DNA from: Maritalea sp051251695
GTDB lineage: Bacteria > Pseudomonadota > Alphaproteobacteria > Rhizobiales > Devosiaceae
Assembly: GCF_051251695.1 (NCBI RefSeq)
Contig: NZ_JBPOEU010000021.1
Span: forward strand, 1-64,000
Length of the DNA: 64,000 bases
Direction: 5' to 3'
Shown here: positions 16,121 through 23,602 of the stretch, piece after piece
Layout: each line of letters opens with the position of its first letter
Numbering within the stretch: the stretch's first letter is position 1
The notes under the pieces: generated by a model
What the model was told of the DNA's origin: nothing
Databases searched by the model: none
What the model saw: the letters and a program-made list of their open reading frames with translations, nothing else
Made by a program: the position numbers and the translations under genes

Positions 16121-16570
16121 ATGACCAAAAATTACCAAAAAACTGATGCTGCAATTCAAAACCTCACCCCCGAACAGTTTCGCGTCACCCAGAAAAATGG
16201 TACCGAGCGCCCGTTCCAAAATGAGTTTTGGGATCGAGACGATATCGGGATTTATGTCGACATCGTGTCCGGTGAGCCATTGTTCGCATCGTCGGATAAA
16301 TTTGACGCGGGTTGCGGCTGGCCAAGTTTTACCCGCCCCATCATCGCGGAGCATGTGGCTGAGTTAACCGACGCCACTTTTGGCATGTCCCGCACCGAAG
16401 TGCGCTCGAAAGACGGCGATAGCCATCTCGGCCATGTATTCAATGACGGACCAGTCGACCAAGGCGGCCTACGCTACTGCATCAACTCAGCATCGTTGCG
16501 GTTCATCCCCCGCGCGCAAATGGAAGCCGAAGGATATGGCGAATTGTTGAGCCTTTTCCCAGCAGAATAA
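16121..16570 (+). CDS. msrB: Peptide-methionine (R)-S-oxide reductase, zinc-free type
   Basis: About 149 residues with the MsrB fold markers DAGCGWPSF, HLGHVFNDGP and the catalytic Cys in LRYCINSASLRFIP. It repairs R-methionine sulfoxide in proteins. The two CxxC pairs that bind structural zinc in E. coli MsrB are absent: YVDIVSGEPLF and RSKDGDSHLG stand where they would be. The start chosen is the ATG at 16121, after AGAAGGG. The open frame reaches further upstream but without family similarity. Confidence 0.93.
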   Translation: MTKNYQKTDAAIQNLTPEQFRVTQKNGTERPFQNEFWDRDDIGIYVDIVSGEPLFASSDKFDAGCGWPSFTRPIIAEHVAELTDATFGMSRTEVRSKDGDSHLGHVFNDGPVDQGGLRYCINSASLRFIPRAQMEAEGYGELLSLFPAE

Positions 16571-16579
16571 AACACCAAC

Positions 16580-16603
16580 CTCCCCCGCCAAACGGCGGGG
16601 GAG
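16580..16603. terminator. Intrinsic terminator between convergent msrB and membrane-protein gene
   Basis: CTCCCCCGCC (16580-16589), loop AAAC, GGCGGGGGAG (16594-16603), a perfect 10-bp stem. It is followed by CTTTAA on the plus strand. Confidence 0.8.
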
Positions 16604-16605
16604 CT

Positions 16606-16971
16606 TTAAGCACGCGCCGATTTTGATCGAAATAGGCTCCACAATATGGTGATGGCTGCGATTTGAGCAGCGACTACCGCTGGCCAAATTAGGGGGAACT
16701 GTGGGTCGATATACTTTTGTGGACCATACGAGATCAGCGCCAAAAGAACAGCCACCCCAGACAGCACCTTCCCGACCCACCCTTCATTCGGGCCAACCAG
16801 CATTGCCGCCAATGCGACACCTATCGAAACGCCAACCAACGGGCCAATTCCTGAAATCGGAATAACAGTTGGTGGATGCGGGGGCACTTTAGCAAACAGC
16901 GCCGCAAGCATAATGACCTGTAAAACAATCAACATCGCCAATGCTGCAACAGGGTGTTTATCTTCATTCAT
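16606..16971 (-). CDS. Hypothetical four-helix membrane protein
   Basis: From ATG 16971 the product has about 121 residues and four hydrophobic segments (AALAMLIVLQVIMLAALF, LVGVSIGVALAAMLVG, VLSGVAVLLALISYG, WPAVVAAQIAAITILWSLF). No family is recognised. The promoter region contains two 17-bp direct repeats shared with the divergent TetR gene, so it is probably the regulated target. It could be an efflux-related or DoxX-like small protein, but that is a guess. Confidence 0.65.
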   Translation of the reverse strand: MNEDKHPVAALAMLIVLQVIMLAALFAKVPPHPPTVIPISGIGPLVGVSIGVALAAMLVGPNEGWVGKVLSGVAVLLALISYGPQKYIDPQFPLIWPAVVAAQIAAITILWSLFRSKSARA

Positions 16972-16986
16972 GTTTAATCTCCAAAG

Positions 16987-17031
16987 TGTAATTTGGTGTA
17001 CGGTTGCATCTATATGTAATTTGGTGTACGG
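16987..17031. promoter_or_regulatory. Two 17-bp direct repeats, probable TetR operators
   Basis: TGTAATTTGGTGTACGG occurs identically at 16987-17003 and 17015-17031, 28 bp apart. Each holds a partial dyad GTA-N8-TAC. They fill the gap between the divergent membrane-protein gene (start 16971) and the TetR gene (start 17058), an arrangement expected of a local repressor. Confidence 0.75.
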
Positions 17032-17057
17032 ATTTGTCAACCCCTAGGAGCAAGAAC

Positions 17058-17651
17058 TTGCGCGACGAAAAAAAACTGCAAAAGCAGCAAGCAATTGAGA
17101 TAGCCGCCTATGCACTCATTGAAGAAAAGGGCTATTTGGGCACATCTATGCTCGCGATAGCCAAACGCGCACGCGCATCCAACGAAACGCTTTATAATTG
17201 GTATGGCGACAAACAGGGCTTGTTTCGGGTGCTCATCGAGCAGAATGCCAAGAAGGTTAGCCAACTGCTCGACGAGGCTTTGCAAAAAGACCGTTCACCG
17301 CATGACACCCTATCTCAGCTAGGCCCGCTCCTCTTGGAGCTGCTACTTGGCAGCCGTGCGATCGCGCTCAACCGAGCAGCCGCAGCTGACCAAAGTGGTG
17401 AACTGGGCAAGACGCTTTCCCAATCGGGAAAAGAAACAATATTCCCACTCATCGTGGAGAACTTTTCAAAATTTAGTAGTTTGGATCAAAAGCAAGTTCT
17501 AGAAGCGGCACAAACATATCTTGCATTGCTTGTCGGCGATCAACAAATCAGACGGGCAATCGGTGCCGTCGAAATGCCTACAAAAGGTGAAATAACTGCG
17601 CGGGCAAATTGGGCGCTAAGTTCATCGCTAAAACTATATGATCTAGGCTAA
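17058..17651 (+). CDS. TetR/AcrR-family transcriptional regulator
   Basis: A repressor of about 197 residues whose N-terminal HTH is visible (AIEIAAYALIEEKGYLGTSMLAIAKRARASNETLYNWYGDKQGLF, here named by its ends AIEIAAYAL and LYNWYGDKQGLF). The likely start is TTG at 17058, because AGGAG lies 7 bases ahead. An earlier in-frame ATG at 17004 lies inside the operator region. A C-terminal AefR-like ligand domain follows. The operators are the direct repeats at 16987-17031. The stop overlaps the end of the convergent GDCCV gene. Confidence 0.85.
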   Translation: MRDEKKLQKQQAIEIAAYALIEEKGYLGTSMLAIAKRARASNETLYNWYGDKQGLFRVLIEQNAKKVSQLLDEALQKDRSPHDTLSQLGPLLLELLLGSRAIALNRAAAADQSGELGKTLSQSGKETIFPLIVENFSKFSSLDQKQVLEAAQTYLALLVGDQQIRRAIGAVEMPTKGEITARANWALSSSLKLYDLG

Positions 17652-17863
17652 CAACACGCCTTGCCCTCTTGAATAGGAGGACAAGGCACCGTTCCATATG
17701 AACAATAAACACAGCAGTCACCCGCCAGCGGCTTCAATACTTCACCACACGATTTGCAGTCATAAAAATACTGACACGCATCGGTGGGCATTTGCTCGAC
17801 CGATTTGTGCGCGCATTTCGGGCAAGTTATTTCAGAAGTTAGTTCAATAATGATTTCGGCCAT
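17648..17863 (-). CDS. Small cysteine-rich GDCCVxCSYGxxxCPPxQ-motif protein
   Basis: A 71-residue protein that carries the diagnostic GDCCVYCSYGTVPCPPIQ near its C-terminus plus further pairs CPKC and CKSC, ending in CC. It probably binds metal through its cysteines. Members of this family are often found near mercury or other metal resistance genes, but no such genes are here. The ATG at 17863 has GGGAG upstream and is preferred to the in-frame start at 17908. Confidence 0.85.
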   Translation of the reverse strand: MAEIIIELTSEITCPKCAHKSVEQMPTDACQYFYDCKSCGEVLKPLAGDCCVYCSYGTVPCPPIQEGKACC

Positions 17864-18042
17864 AGGTTCTCCCGTTTCAACCTTGGCGCAATCTTGTTCG
17901 TCCCGCAAATCACTTCGCGTTTACGTCGCATTCAATGAACTCCATCTTTCCCGTATGACTGCAAAAAGTGCTGGCGTAGATATAATTTGTGGGCTTTGAT
18001 GCAGGTCCAACCTCATGATCCAATATTTCGAGAAACACATAT

Positions 18043-18339
18043 ATGTTTGACGCGTTTGCCCAGATAACTTGGATTGATTATGTCGGCTCGTTCGGCACGC
18101 TTATGGTGGTGCTTGCCTATTTTTTGACCCAACTGCGCATGATGAGTGCAACTGATCTGGCGTTCCCGATCATCAATCTAATTGGCTCAGTGCTCATCGG
18201 TGCGTCGCTCTATTTCAATTTCAATTTGGCTTCTGCCCTAATTGAATTCTTCTGGATCATCATTTCTATTTTCGGCATCGTGATGTGGCTGCGGGACAAT
18301 CTAAATAAAAAGGACACATCAAATGAACAAATGGATTGA
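18043..18339 (+). CDS. Small membrane protein, CBU_0592-like
   Basis: A 98-residue protein with three hydrophobic helices and the pattern GTLMVVLAYFLTQLRMMSATDLAFPIINLIGS, recognised in parts (AYFLTQLR, PIINLIGS). It resembles the CBU_0592-type membrane family, of unknown function. Its end overlaps the following GNAT gene by 17 bp, so the two are probably co-translated. Confidence 0.7.
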   Translation: MFDAFAQITWIDYVGSFGTLMVVLAYFLTQLRMMSATDLAFPIINLIGSVLIGASLYFNFNLASALIEFFWIIISIFGIVMWLRDNLNKKDTSNEQMD

Positions 18340-18922
18340 GCCTATCGAACTGGAAGGCGAGCACGTCAAAGCCGTCCCGCTTTCCCATGAGCATACTCAA
18401 GATTTAGAAGAAGCTGCCGCTGACGGCGAATTGCACCGGCTTTGGTATACGGCGGTGCCCAAACCTCAAGATATCAGCACCAAGATCGACCAACACCTGT
18501 CGCTCCAAGAAAGCGGCAGCATGGTGCCCTTTGCGATCATCGACAAAGCTAGCGGTAAAGCCGTTGGCATGACCACCTATATGAACGTCGATAATATCAA
18601 TAAACGCCTAGAGATCGGCTCCACCTGGTACGCTAAATCCGTGCAGCGCTCACCGTTGAACACCGAGTGCAAAATATTGCTGCTCACCCATGCGTTCGAA
18701 ACGCTGGATGCAATCGCCGTGGAATTTCGCACCCATTTCATGAACCAACAAAGCCGGCGCGCAATTGAGCGTTTGGGCGCAAAACTGGACGGCGTGTTGC
18801 GGCGTCACATAGTCCTGCCCAACGGCACCGTGCGCGACACCGCCGTTTATTCAATCATCCCCAGCGAATGGCCCAGCGTAAAAGCCAATTTGCAGTGGAA
18901 ACTGGACATGCCGCGAGATTAG
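18323..18922 (+). CDS. GNAT-family N-acetyltransferase, RimJ/RimL-like
   Basis: The 199-residue protein begins with HVKAVPLSHEHTQDLEEAAADG, then SGKAVGMTTYMNVD, LEIGSTWYAKSVQRSPLNTECKILLLTHAFE and the typical FRTHFMNQQSRRAIERLGAKLDGVLR. Together these match acetyl-CoA-dependent acetyltransferases of the RimJ/RimL group. Its substrate (protein N-terminus or small amine) is not evident. It overlaps the end of the convergent membrane gene by four bases. Confidence 0.87.
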   Translation: MNKWIEPIELEGEHVKAVPLSHEHTQDLEEAAADGELHRLWYTAVPKPQDISTKIDQHLSLQESGSMVPFAIIDKASGKAVGMTTYMNVDNINKRLEIGSTWYAKSVQRSPLNTECKILLLTHAFETLDAIAVEFRTHFMNQQSRRAIERLGAKLDGVLRRHIVLPNGTVRDTAVYSIIPSEWPSVKANLQWKLDMPRD

Positions 18923-19434
18923 GCATGTTCGCTCAAATCAATATTTTGAATTCGACCCCTGTTTCGCACGAAGGTCCAAACGCGAACAGCACGACCGGCA
19001 AATATGCCTGAAATGACACCTTTGACCACAACAAGGCCTAGATAGAGTAAAGGCTGAACCAGCAGTTCAGGTGCAAGCGCGCTCAAAAATCCATTGATGA
19101 AATTGGAGGAAAAGATGATCAATATGGTGATCATCGTCACCCACTCGCCTTTTACCTGCACGCAATTGCCATCTACCGACATCAGCCAGTTTTTCTGCCA
19201 AGCAAAACCCAGCAGCGCACCTATTCCATAGGTGATCGCAAACAGCGCCCAAACCAGCGCGGGGTTTGGCAAATCCAACATGCCCCCAACAGAAAGCACA
19301 CCTAAAAGAGGCACAAAATACATCAAAACAACCGGCATGGTGCGTTGCTTTGTGGCGCGAAACCCCAATGCGAGCAACAAGACCAGAAGCGGCCAAACCC
19401 AAACCGGCACGTTCTTTAAAATTTCCAAAACCAT
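18919..19434 (-). CDS. Membrane protein, DUF6622-like
   Basis: About 171 residues from ATG 19434 (AAGGA upstream) with five or six hydrophobic segments and a conserved LLALGFRATKQRTMPVVLMYFVPLLG block, noted by its core FRATKQRTMP. The family has no known function. The upstream extension to 19497 is unlikely to be translated. Confidence 0.65.
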   Translation of the reverse strand: MVLEILKNVPVWVWPLLVLLLALGFRATKQRTMPVVLMYFVPLLGVLSVGGMLDLPNPALVWALFAITYGIGALLGFAWQKNWLMSVDGNCVQVKGEWVTMITILIIFSSNFINGFLSALAPELLVQPLLYLGLVVVKGVISGIFAGRAVRVWTFVRNRGRIQNIDLSEHA

Positions 19435-19664
19435 TTTCACATCCTTTTGACAATCGATCGCCGGAGGAATGAATGAAAATGCATGGCCTGTCCGCATCTC
19501 TTACGCGAATTTGAAGGAACCTTCGTCAGCGGCCCAGCATTGCAATTGGCGAAGCGTCAATGGCAATTATATTCGCAGTACAGCAATAATTCGGCCATTG
19601 CCGAACTATATCATCCAGAAAGTATGCTAGTAATTATGCAGTTCAACTCGTATGAGGCCGAAAA

Positions 19665-20324
19665 ATGTTGTTGCCCTATCTGTTTTCAAATTTCTACGAG
19701 GCCGCAGAGTTCTGCGCCCGTGCTGATTGCTCCACAGACGAATTCGCACAAATGCAAGCGCATAAAATCACGCCAAATGCCTCATATCAACTTGAGACGA
19801 ATATGGAAGTGACGTCTTACATCGGCGTTCATCAAGAAAATTGCGCGCTTCAATTTTATCCCAAATCAGGCTTAGATTGGCTGACCCTGTTGCAAAACAC
19901 AAACATCACCAACGAGGCTGATGCAAAGCAAGCTTTCACCACTCAATTTGAAGCAACGAAAACAACATTGGCCAGCAGCCCAGGGGGCAAGGAAATTCTT
20001 GGCGTTTTTCCTGAACTGATCGCCGCATTCGATGATCATCAGCTGGAGGCAACTTGGCAACACTTTTTGGACGGGACCTATGGGATTTGCACCCGCACTG
20101 GATTGCCGGACGCGATATTTCTCAAGCAATTCTATGTACGCCTAATTGACCAAATGGTTGGCCAATATAGTGCCAGTTCAATTCCTGAGAAATCTAGAGT
20201 TATGTTGCAAAAAGCGATTTTTTGTTTGGACCAAGTTGAAGCAGAATTTGCGCCGCACGAAGTTACTCAATCTTCGCGCCAGCGCTGCATTATTGATGTC
20301 CGAGCAAACTATTTTGACGTTTAA
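19665..20324 (+). CDS. Hypothetical protein, resembles DUF6058
   Basis: A 219-residue soluble protein without signal peptide. The segments EATWQHFLDGTYGICTRTG, DAIFLKQFYVRLID and SSRQRCIIDVRANYF resemble the DUF6058 family, whose members are described near natural-product genes; no such cluster is here. No catalytic motif is evident. The preceding gap 19498-19664 shows an open frame but no convincing gene. Confidence 0.6.
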   Translation: MLLPYLFSNFYEAAEFCARADCSTDEFAQMQAHKITPNASYQLETNMEVTSYIGVHQENCALQFYPKSGLDWLTLLQNTNITNEADAKQAFTTQFEATKTTLASSPGGKEILGVFPELIAAFDDHQLEATWQHFLDGTYGICTRTGLPDAIFLKQFYVRLIDQMVGQYSASSIPEKSRVMLQKAIFCLDQVEAEFAPHEVTQSSRQRCIIDVRANYFDV

Positions 20325-20327
20325 AAC

Positions 20328-20654
20328 CTAATCACCAAGCTTTTCCACATCGCCTACTATGATTTTGGTCACTGTGGCACGTTTGGCGCCAGACTTGTCA
20401 TGATAGGCAATTTCACCCGGCGCGTAATGGAGGGACCAAACCACTTCACCCAACTTGTCCCAAACAACGCTATATCCATCGTTGTGGAGTTGCCAAGGTC
20501 CGGTTAACAGCCCATGTTCAAAATGCTGCATATAGGCCATCCCCGATGGATGATAATAAACATGGCCCTCTTTGCCTTCAATGGTCCGCAAATAAACGCT
20601 GTTGCCCGTAAGCAGTACGCGGATTGTTTCGGAACTTATATTTTGCTCTGACAT
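20328..20654 (-). CDS. Hypothetical protein
   Basis: A 108-residue soluble protein with beta-rich segments (RVLLTGNSVYL, HVYYHPSGMAYMQHF, GPWQLHNDGYSVVWD). It may be a secreted- or lipocalin-like domain without a signal. No family is recognised. It is divergent from the MarR gene and may be controlled from the same operator region. Confidence 0.55.
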   Translation of the reverse strand: MSEQNISSETIRVLLTGNSVYLRTIEGKEGHVYYHPSGMAYMQHFEHGLLTGPWQLHNDGYSVVWDKLGEVVWSLHYAPGEIAYHDKSGAKRATVTKIIVGDVEKLGD

Positions 20655-20779
20655 ACGTGTCCTATATTTGAATTTACAACTGAAGTTGGCAAATGCGCGG
20701 GCGCGAAAAGTCCGTCAACACCGCAGCGCTTGGGCCAATTGCTTTTCGCCAATCTACGCCTTGCCCCTACCTGCCATAT

Positions 20780-20831
20780 CGTCTAGTTTCTTGACTATAT
20801 TGAACAACACAGAAAGTCAAGAAACTTGACT
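20780..20831. promoter_or_regulatory. Two palindromic MarR-type operators overlapping the MarR start
   Basis: Site 2 (20815-20831) is AGTCAAG-AAA-CTTGACT, a perfect 7-bp dyad that includes the TTG start codon at 20826. Site 1 (20780-20796) is the near-dyad ending in TTT-CTTGACT. The two centres are 35 bp apart. The location suggests autoregulation and possible control of the divergent gene. Confidence 0.7.
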
Positions 20832-21266
20832 GAACAACCGCAAGCAGCTCTAATTGATCATATTGGCCTCGACCTCTGGCAAGCGGCAACAAGTTGGAAA
20901 CAGCAGCTAACGGATCAAATGGTCGCGCTGGGTCATAATTGGTACGCGGGTGCGCCTGGCGCAGTGACCATGCATATCGGGCCGATCGGCATCAACCAAT
21001 CTAAGCTGCAAGCCAATTTGCTGATGTCCAAGCAAGCGGTACAGCAATTACTGGATAAGTTGGAACATGATGGCGTGATCGAGCGCGTGCCTGACCCAAA
21101 AGACAGAAGGGCCAAAATCGTCCAGTTTACCAAAATCGGATTGCAGGCCTTTGCCGCTGCCAATCAAATCAAACGTGATATCGAAGCAAAGTATCGAACA
21201 GCATTAGGCGAAGACGAGTTTGAAACCTTGCGCCAATGCTTACGCAAAATCGCCGATATCAAATAA
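20826..21266 (+). CDS. MarR-family transcriptional regulator
   Basis: A 146-residue winged-helix protein. Its core (INQSKLQANLLMSKQAVQQLLDKLEHDGVIERVPDPKDRRAKIVQFT, recognised by LLMSKQAVQQLLDKLE and the wing DPKDRRAKIV) is typical MarR. The start seems to be TTG inside its own operator, with only a weak AGAAAG ahead, so initiation may be inefficient. Ligand is unknown. Confidence 0.85.
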   Translation: MTEQPQAALIDHIGLDLWQAATSWKQQLTDQMVALGHNWYAGAPGAVTMHIGPIGINQSKLQANLLMSKQAVQQLLDKLEHDGVIERVPDPKDRRAKIVQFTKIGLQAFAAANQIKRDIEAKYRTALGEDEFETLRQCLRKIADIK

Positions 21267-21277
21267 AATCCAACAGC

Positions 21278-21667
21278 CTATGCGGCAGCCGCAGCCTCAA
21301 CTTTTGCGGCTAAATTGGCACGTCCCCAATCGCGCAAACTGTCCATTACTGGTTCAAGCTTCAAACCCAATTCGGTTAGCGAATATTCAACATGGGGCGG
21401 CACAACTTCAAAAACTTTACGATGAACGATCCCGTCCGCTTCAAGCTCCCGCAGTGTGAGCGTCAACATACGCTGCGTTACATTTGGGATCGCGCGGCGC
21501 AGTTCCCCAAACCGCAAGGGGCCATCTATTAGGCTATGGGTGATGATCAATTTCCACTTTCCACCAAGGTTCGAAATGGCAAAAACTACTGGGCATAGTT
21601 CACTTCTATCGTGATCACTAAAACCCTCTGGCAGTTCAACACCTGCATGATGTTTCAAATCGCACAT
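21278..21667 (-). CDS. HxlR-family transcriptional regulator
   Basis: About 129 residues from ATG 21667 (AGGAG 7 bases upstream). It shows the HxlR winged helix: CPVVFAISNLGGKWKLIITHSL, RFGELRRAIPNVTQRMLT, LRELEADGIVHRKVFEVVPPHVEYSLTELG (read through its core motifs GGKWK, FGELRRAI and HVEYSLTELG). A conserved Cys in ELCPV is the thiol-sensing position of redox and electrophile sensors such as YodB. It is divergent from a WrbA-like gene and probably represses it. Confidence 0.88.
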   Translation of the reverse strand: MCDLKHHAGVELPEGFSDHDRSELCPVVFAISNLGGKWKLIITHSLIDGPLRFGELRRAIPNVTQRMLTLTLRELEADGIVHRKVFEVVPPHVEYSLTELGLKLEPVMDSLRDWGRANLAAKVEAAAAA

Positions 21668-21757
21668 TTTTTTCTCCTGAGCAAATTGCCGAACAAGGCC
21701 GCACAAACGCCCTAAAATCCTGACCAAATTTCATTTCACCAAATCTGATGGTATACT

Positions 21758-21778
21758 TTTTGTATCTACAATACAAAA
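21758..21778. promoter_or_regulatory. Probable HxlR operator
   Basis: TTTTGTAT-ctaca-ATACAAAA is a perfect 8-bp dyad with a 5-bp spacer in the gap between the HxlR gene and the WrbA-like gene. A related GTATAC stands a few bases upstream. The AT-rich dyad resembles HxlR-type operators. Confidence 0.65.
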
Positions 21779-21883
21779 TAGTGCCTTCTTGCGATTTTTA
21801 TACTAATGCGCATTTTATTGTCAAGCAAGCCGATCAATGCACACGCAACGGCATTGCACGAACAAACAACAAATGAGCTTAAC

Positions 21884-22462
21884 ATGTCAAAAATTGCAGT
21901 CGTTTATCACTCCGGCTACGGCCACACACAAAAACAAGCAGAAGCAGTCCGCGATGGCGCGTCAGCAAACACCAATGACCAAGTCGATCTAATTCCAGTG
22001 GATGACGTCGACGAGCATTGGGATACTTTGGCCGCAGCAGACGCCATCATTTTTGGCTCACCCACCTATATGGGCGGCGTTTCTGCCCAGTTTAAAACTT
22101 TCGCGGACAAGTCCTCAAAAGTGTGGGCAGAGCGGGGCTGGCATAATAAACTTGCAGCTGGCTTCACCAACTCATCAAGCCAAAATGGCGACAAGCATTC
22201 TACATTGCAGCAATTGTCTGTGTTGGCGGCACAACATGGTATGCTTTGGGTGCCACTTGGTTTGGCGCCAGGCAACAATTCATCCACCGGTTCAGTTGAT
22301 GACGTAAATCGCCTTGGAAGTTCCCTTGGCGCGATGGCGCAGTCAAATGCTGATCAGGGCCCCGAACATGGTCCATCCAATTCAGATTTAGAAACAGCCA
22401 AACTGTTGGGCCAACATGTAACTGATCTCGCAAATCGATTTAGCCAAGCGCAAGCTGCTTAG
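21884..22462 (+). CDS. WrbA-like NAD(P)H:quinone oxidoreductase, flavodoxin fold
   Basis: About 192 residues starting at ATG 21884. The FMN phosphate loop is VVYHSGYGHTQKQAEAV, and FGSPTYMGGVSAQFKTFAD is the WrbA-like flavin-binding loop. It probably carries out two-electron quinone reduction that limits semiquinone stress. The earlier in-frame start at 21806 adds unrelated residues. Neighbour is an HxlR-type regulator, a common pairing for quinone or electrophile response. Confidence 0.87.
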   Translation: MSKIAVVYHSGYGHTQKQAEAVRDGASANTNDQVDLIPVDDVDEHWDTLAAADAIIFGSPTYMGGVSAQFKTFADKSSKVWAERGWHNKLAAGFTNSSSQNGDKHSTLQQLSVLAAQHGMLWVPLGLAPGNNSSTGSVDDVNRLGSSLGAMAQSNADQGPEHGPSNSDLETAKLLGQHVTDLANRFSQAQAA

Positions 22463-22484
22463 TAAATCCGTACCGGAATAAAAG

Positions 22485-22521
22485 AAGCCCCGGGGCGCTT
22501 TTTCAAGCAGCCCCGGGGCTT
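22485..22521. terminator. Bidirectional terminator between WrbA-like gene and ccoP
   Basis: AAGCCCCGGGGC (22485-22496) pairs perfectly with GCCCCGGGGCTT (22510-22521), a 12-bp stem between the convergent ends of two operons. T-rich flanks are short. Confidence 0.8.
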
Positions 22522-22548
22522 AGTTCCCTCCAAGGAACATTCGTGTCG

Positions 22549-23415
22549 CTATTCGCCACCACCAAGGGAGTGGACATAAACAGCTAATTGTTTAACCGTT
22601 GCATCGCCCAAACGTTCTTGCCAAGCAGGCATCATACCGTGTTTTGGTGCCGAAATTTGCTGAGCAATCAAATCGGTTGTCCCGCCATAAAGCCACAGCG
22701 CATCTTTAAGATTTGGCGCACCTAGCTCTTGGATACCTTCACCCATTTCACCGTGACATGCCGCACAATTCTCTTCAAACAGCACCTTGCCGTCGGCAAC
22801 ATGAGTTTCATCATGCTCGATACCTGAAAGGCTGGCAACGAAGTCGGCTGTAGAACGAATTTCAGCAGTTTCTAATATTTCGCCAAATGCTGGCATATCT
22901 GAAATTCGCGTATCTTCATCCGCTTCATAACGCACACCGTGCGAGATGGTGGCATAAACGTCTTCAATTGTGCCACCCCAAAGCCAGTCATCATCATTCA
23001 GGTTGGGGAAACCAGCAGCACCGGCGGCACCCGCGCCATGACATTGTGAACAGTAAACCTTATAGGCTGACTTTCCGCCCTGCACCGCAAACCGGCGAAG
23101 GTCCTCGTCAAGCAGCACATCGCCAACGTCCATGGCTTCGATTTTGTTCACAAACCCTGATTTGGCTTCTGTCGCCAAAGCAACATCTTTTGCCAATTCA
23201 CCACGACTTGAATAACCAAGTAGACCGGGCGTTGCCCCTTTAATTAAGGGGATGGCCGGAAACAAGATCACATAAACAAGCGACCAAGCAATACAAGCAT
23301 ACCAAGTCCAGAGCCACCAACGCGGCAATGGATTGTTCAGCTCTTTAATGCCGTCCCATTCGTGCCCGGTTGTCTCAACACCAGAGATATCGTCAATTTC
23401 GTTCTTATCACTCAT
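22549..23415 (-). CDS. ccoP: cbb3 oxidase diheme subunit CcoP
   Basis: About 288 residues from ATG 23415 (GGAGAGGAATAGGTCG upstream). An N-terminal NPLPRWWLWTWYACI membrane segment is followed by two class I cytochrome c domains with CSQCHG and CAACHG heme sites. It passes electrons from the bc1 complex or soluble cytochrome c to CcoO. It starts 4 bp after ccoQ. The in-frame start at 23448 lies inside ccoQ. Confidence 0.96.
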   Translation of the reverse strand: MSDKNEIDDISGVETTGHEWDGIKELNNPLPRWWLWTWYACIAWSLVYVILFPAIPLIKGATPGLLGYSSRGELAKDVALATEAKSGFVNKIEAMDVGDVLLDEDLRRFAVQGGKSAYKVYCSQCHGAGAAGAAGFPNLNDDDWLWGGTIEDVYATISHGVRYEADEDTRISDMPAFGEILETAEIRSTADFVASLSGIEHDETHVADGKVLFEENCAACHGEMGEGIQELGAPNLKDALWLYGGTTDLIAQQISAPKHGMMPAWQERLGDATVKQLAVYVHSLGGGE

Positions 23416-23419
23416 CGAC

Positions 23420-23593
23420 CTATTCCTCTCCAGCAGGCTTGCGATCATCTTTTAGTGGAATTTGCGCGGCTGTCTCAGCGTGCCGTTTTGCGCCCGGGCG
23501 AAACATAAACAAGATCACCAGAACAAAAACCGCCAGCATGTAAAGAAGGCCCCAACTATCGGCAAAGTGCCGAAAACTATCATAATCAATCAT
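23420..23593 (-). CDS. ccoQ: cbb3 oxidase small subunit CcoQ
   Basis: A 57-residue protein between ccoO and ccoP: MIDYDSFRHFADSWGLLYML, a single membrane helix, then FRPGAKRHAETAAQIP. Size, single helix and the FRPG segment after it are typical CcoQ/FixQ. It is proposed to stabilise CcoP in the complex. Confidence 0.92.
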   Translation of the reverse strand: MIDYDSFRHFADSWGLLYMLAVFVLVILFMFRPGAKRHAETAAQIPLKDDRKPAGEE

Positions 23594-23602
23594 AATCGGT
23601 TC

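Noticed and set aside
19483..19812. 109-codon plus-strand frame before the DUF6058-like gene
   Set aside because: It overlaps the start of the more protein-like frame at 19665 and shows no family features.
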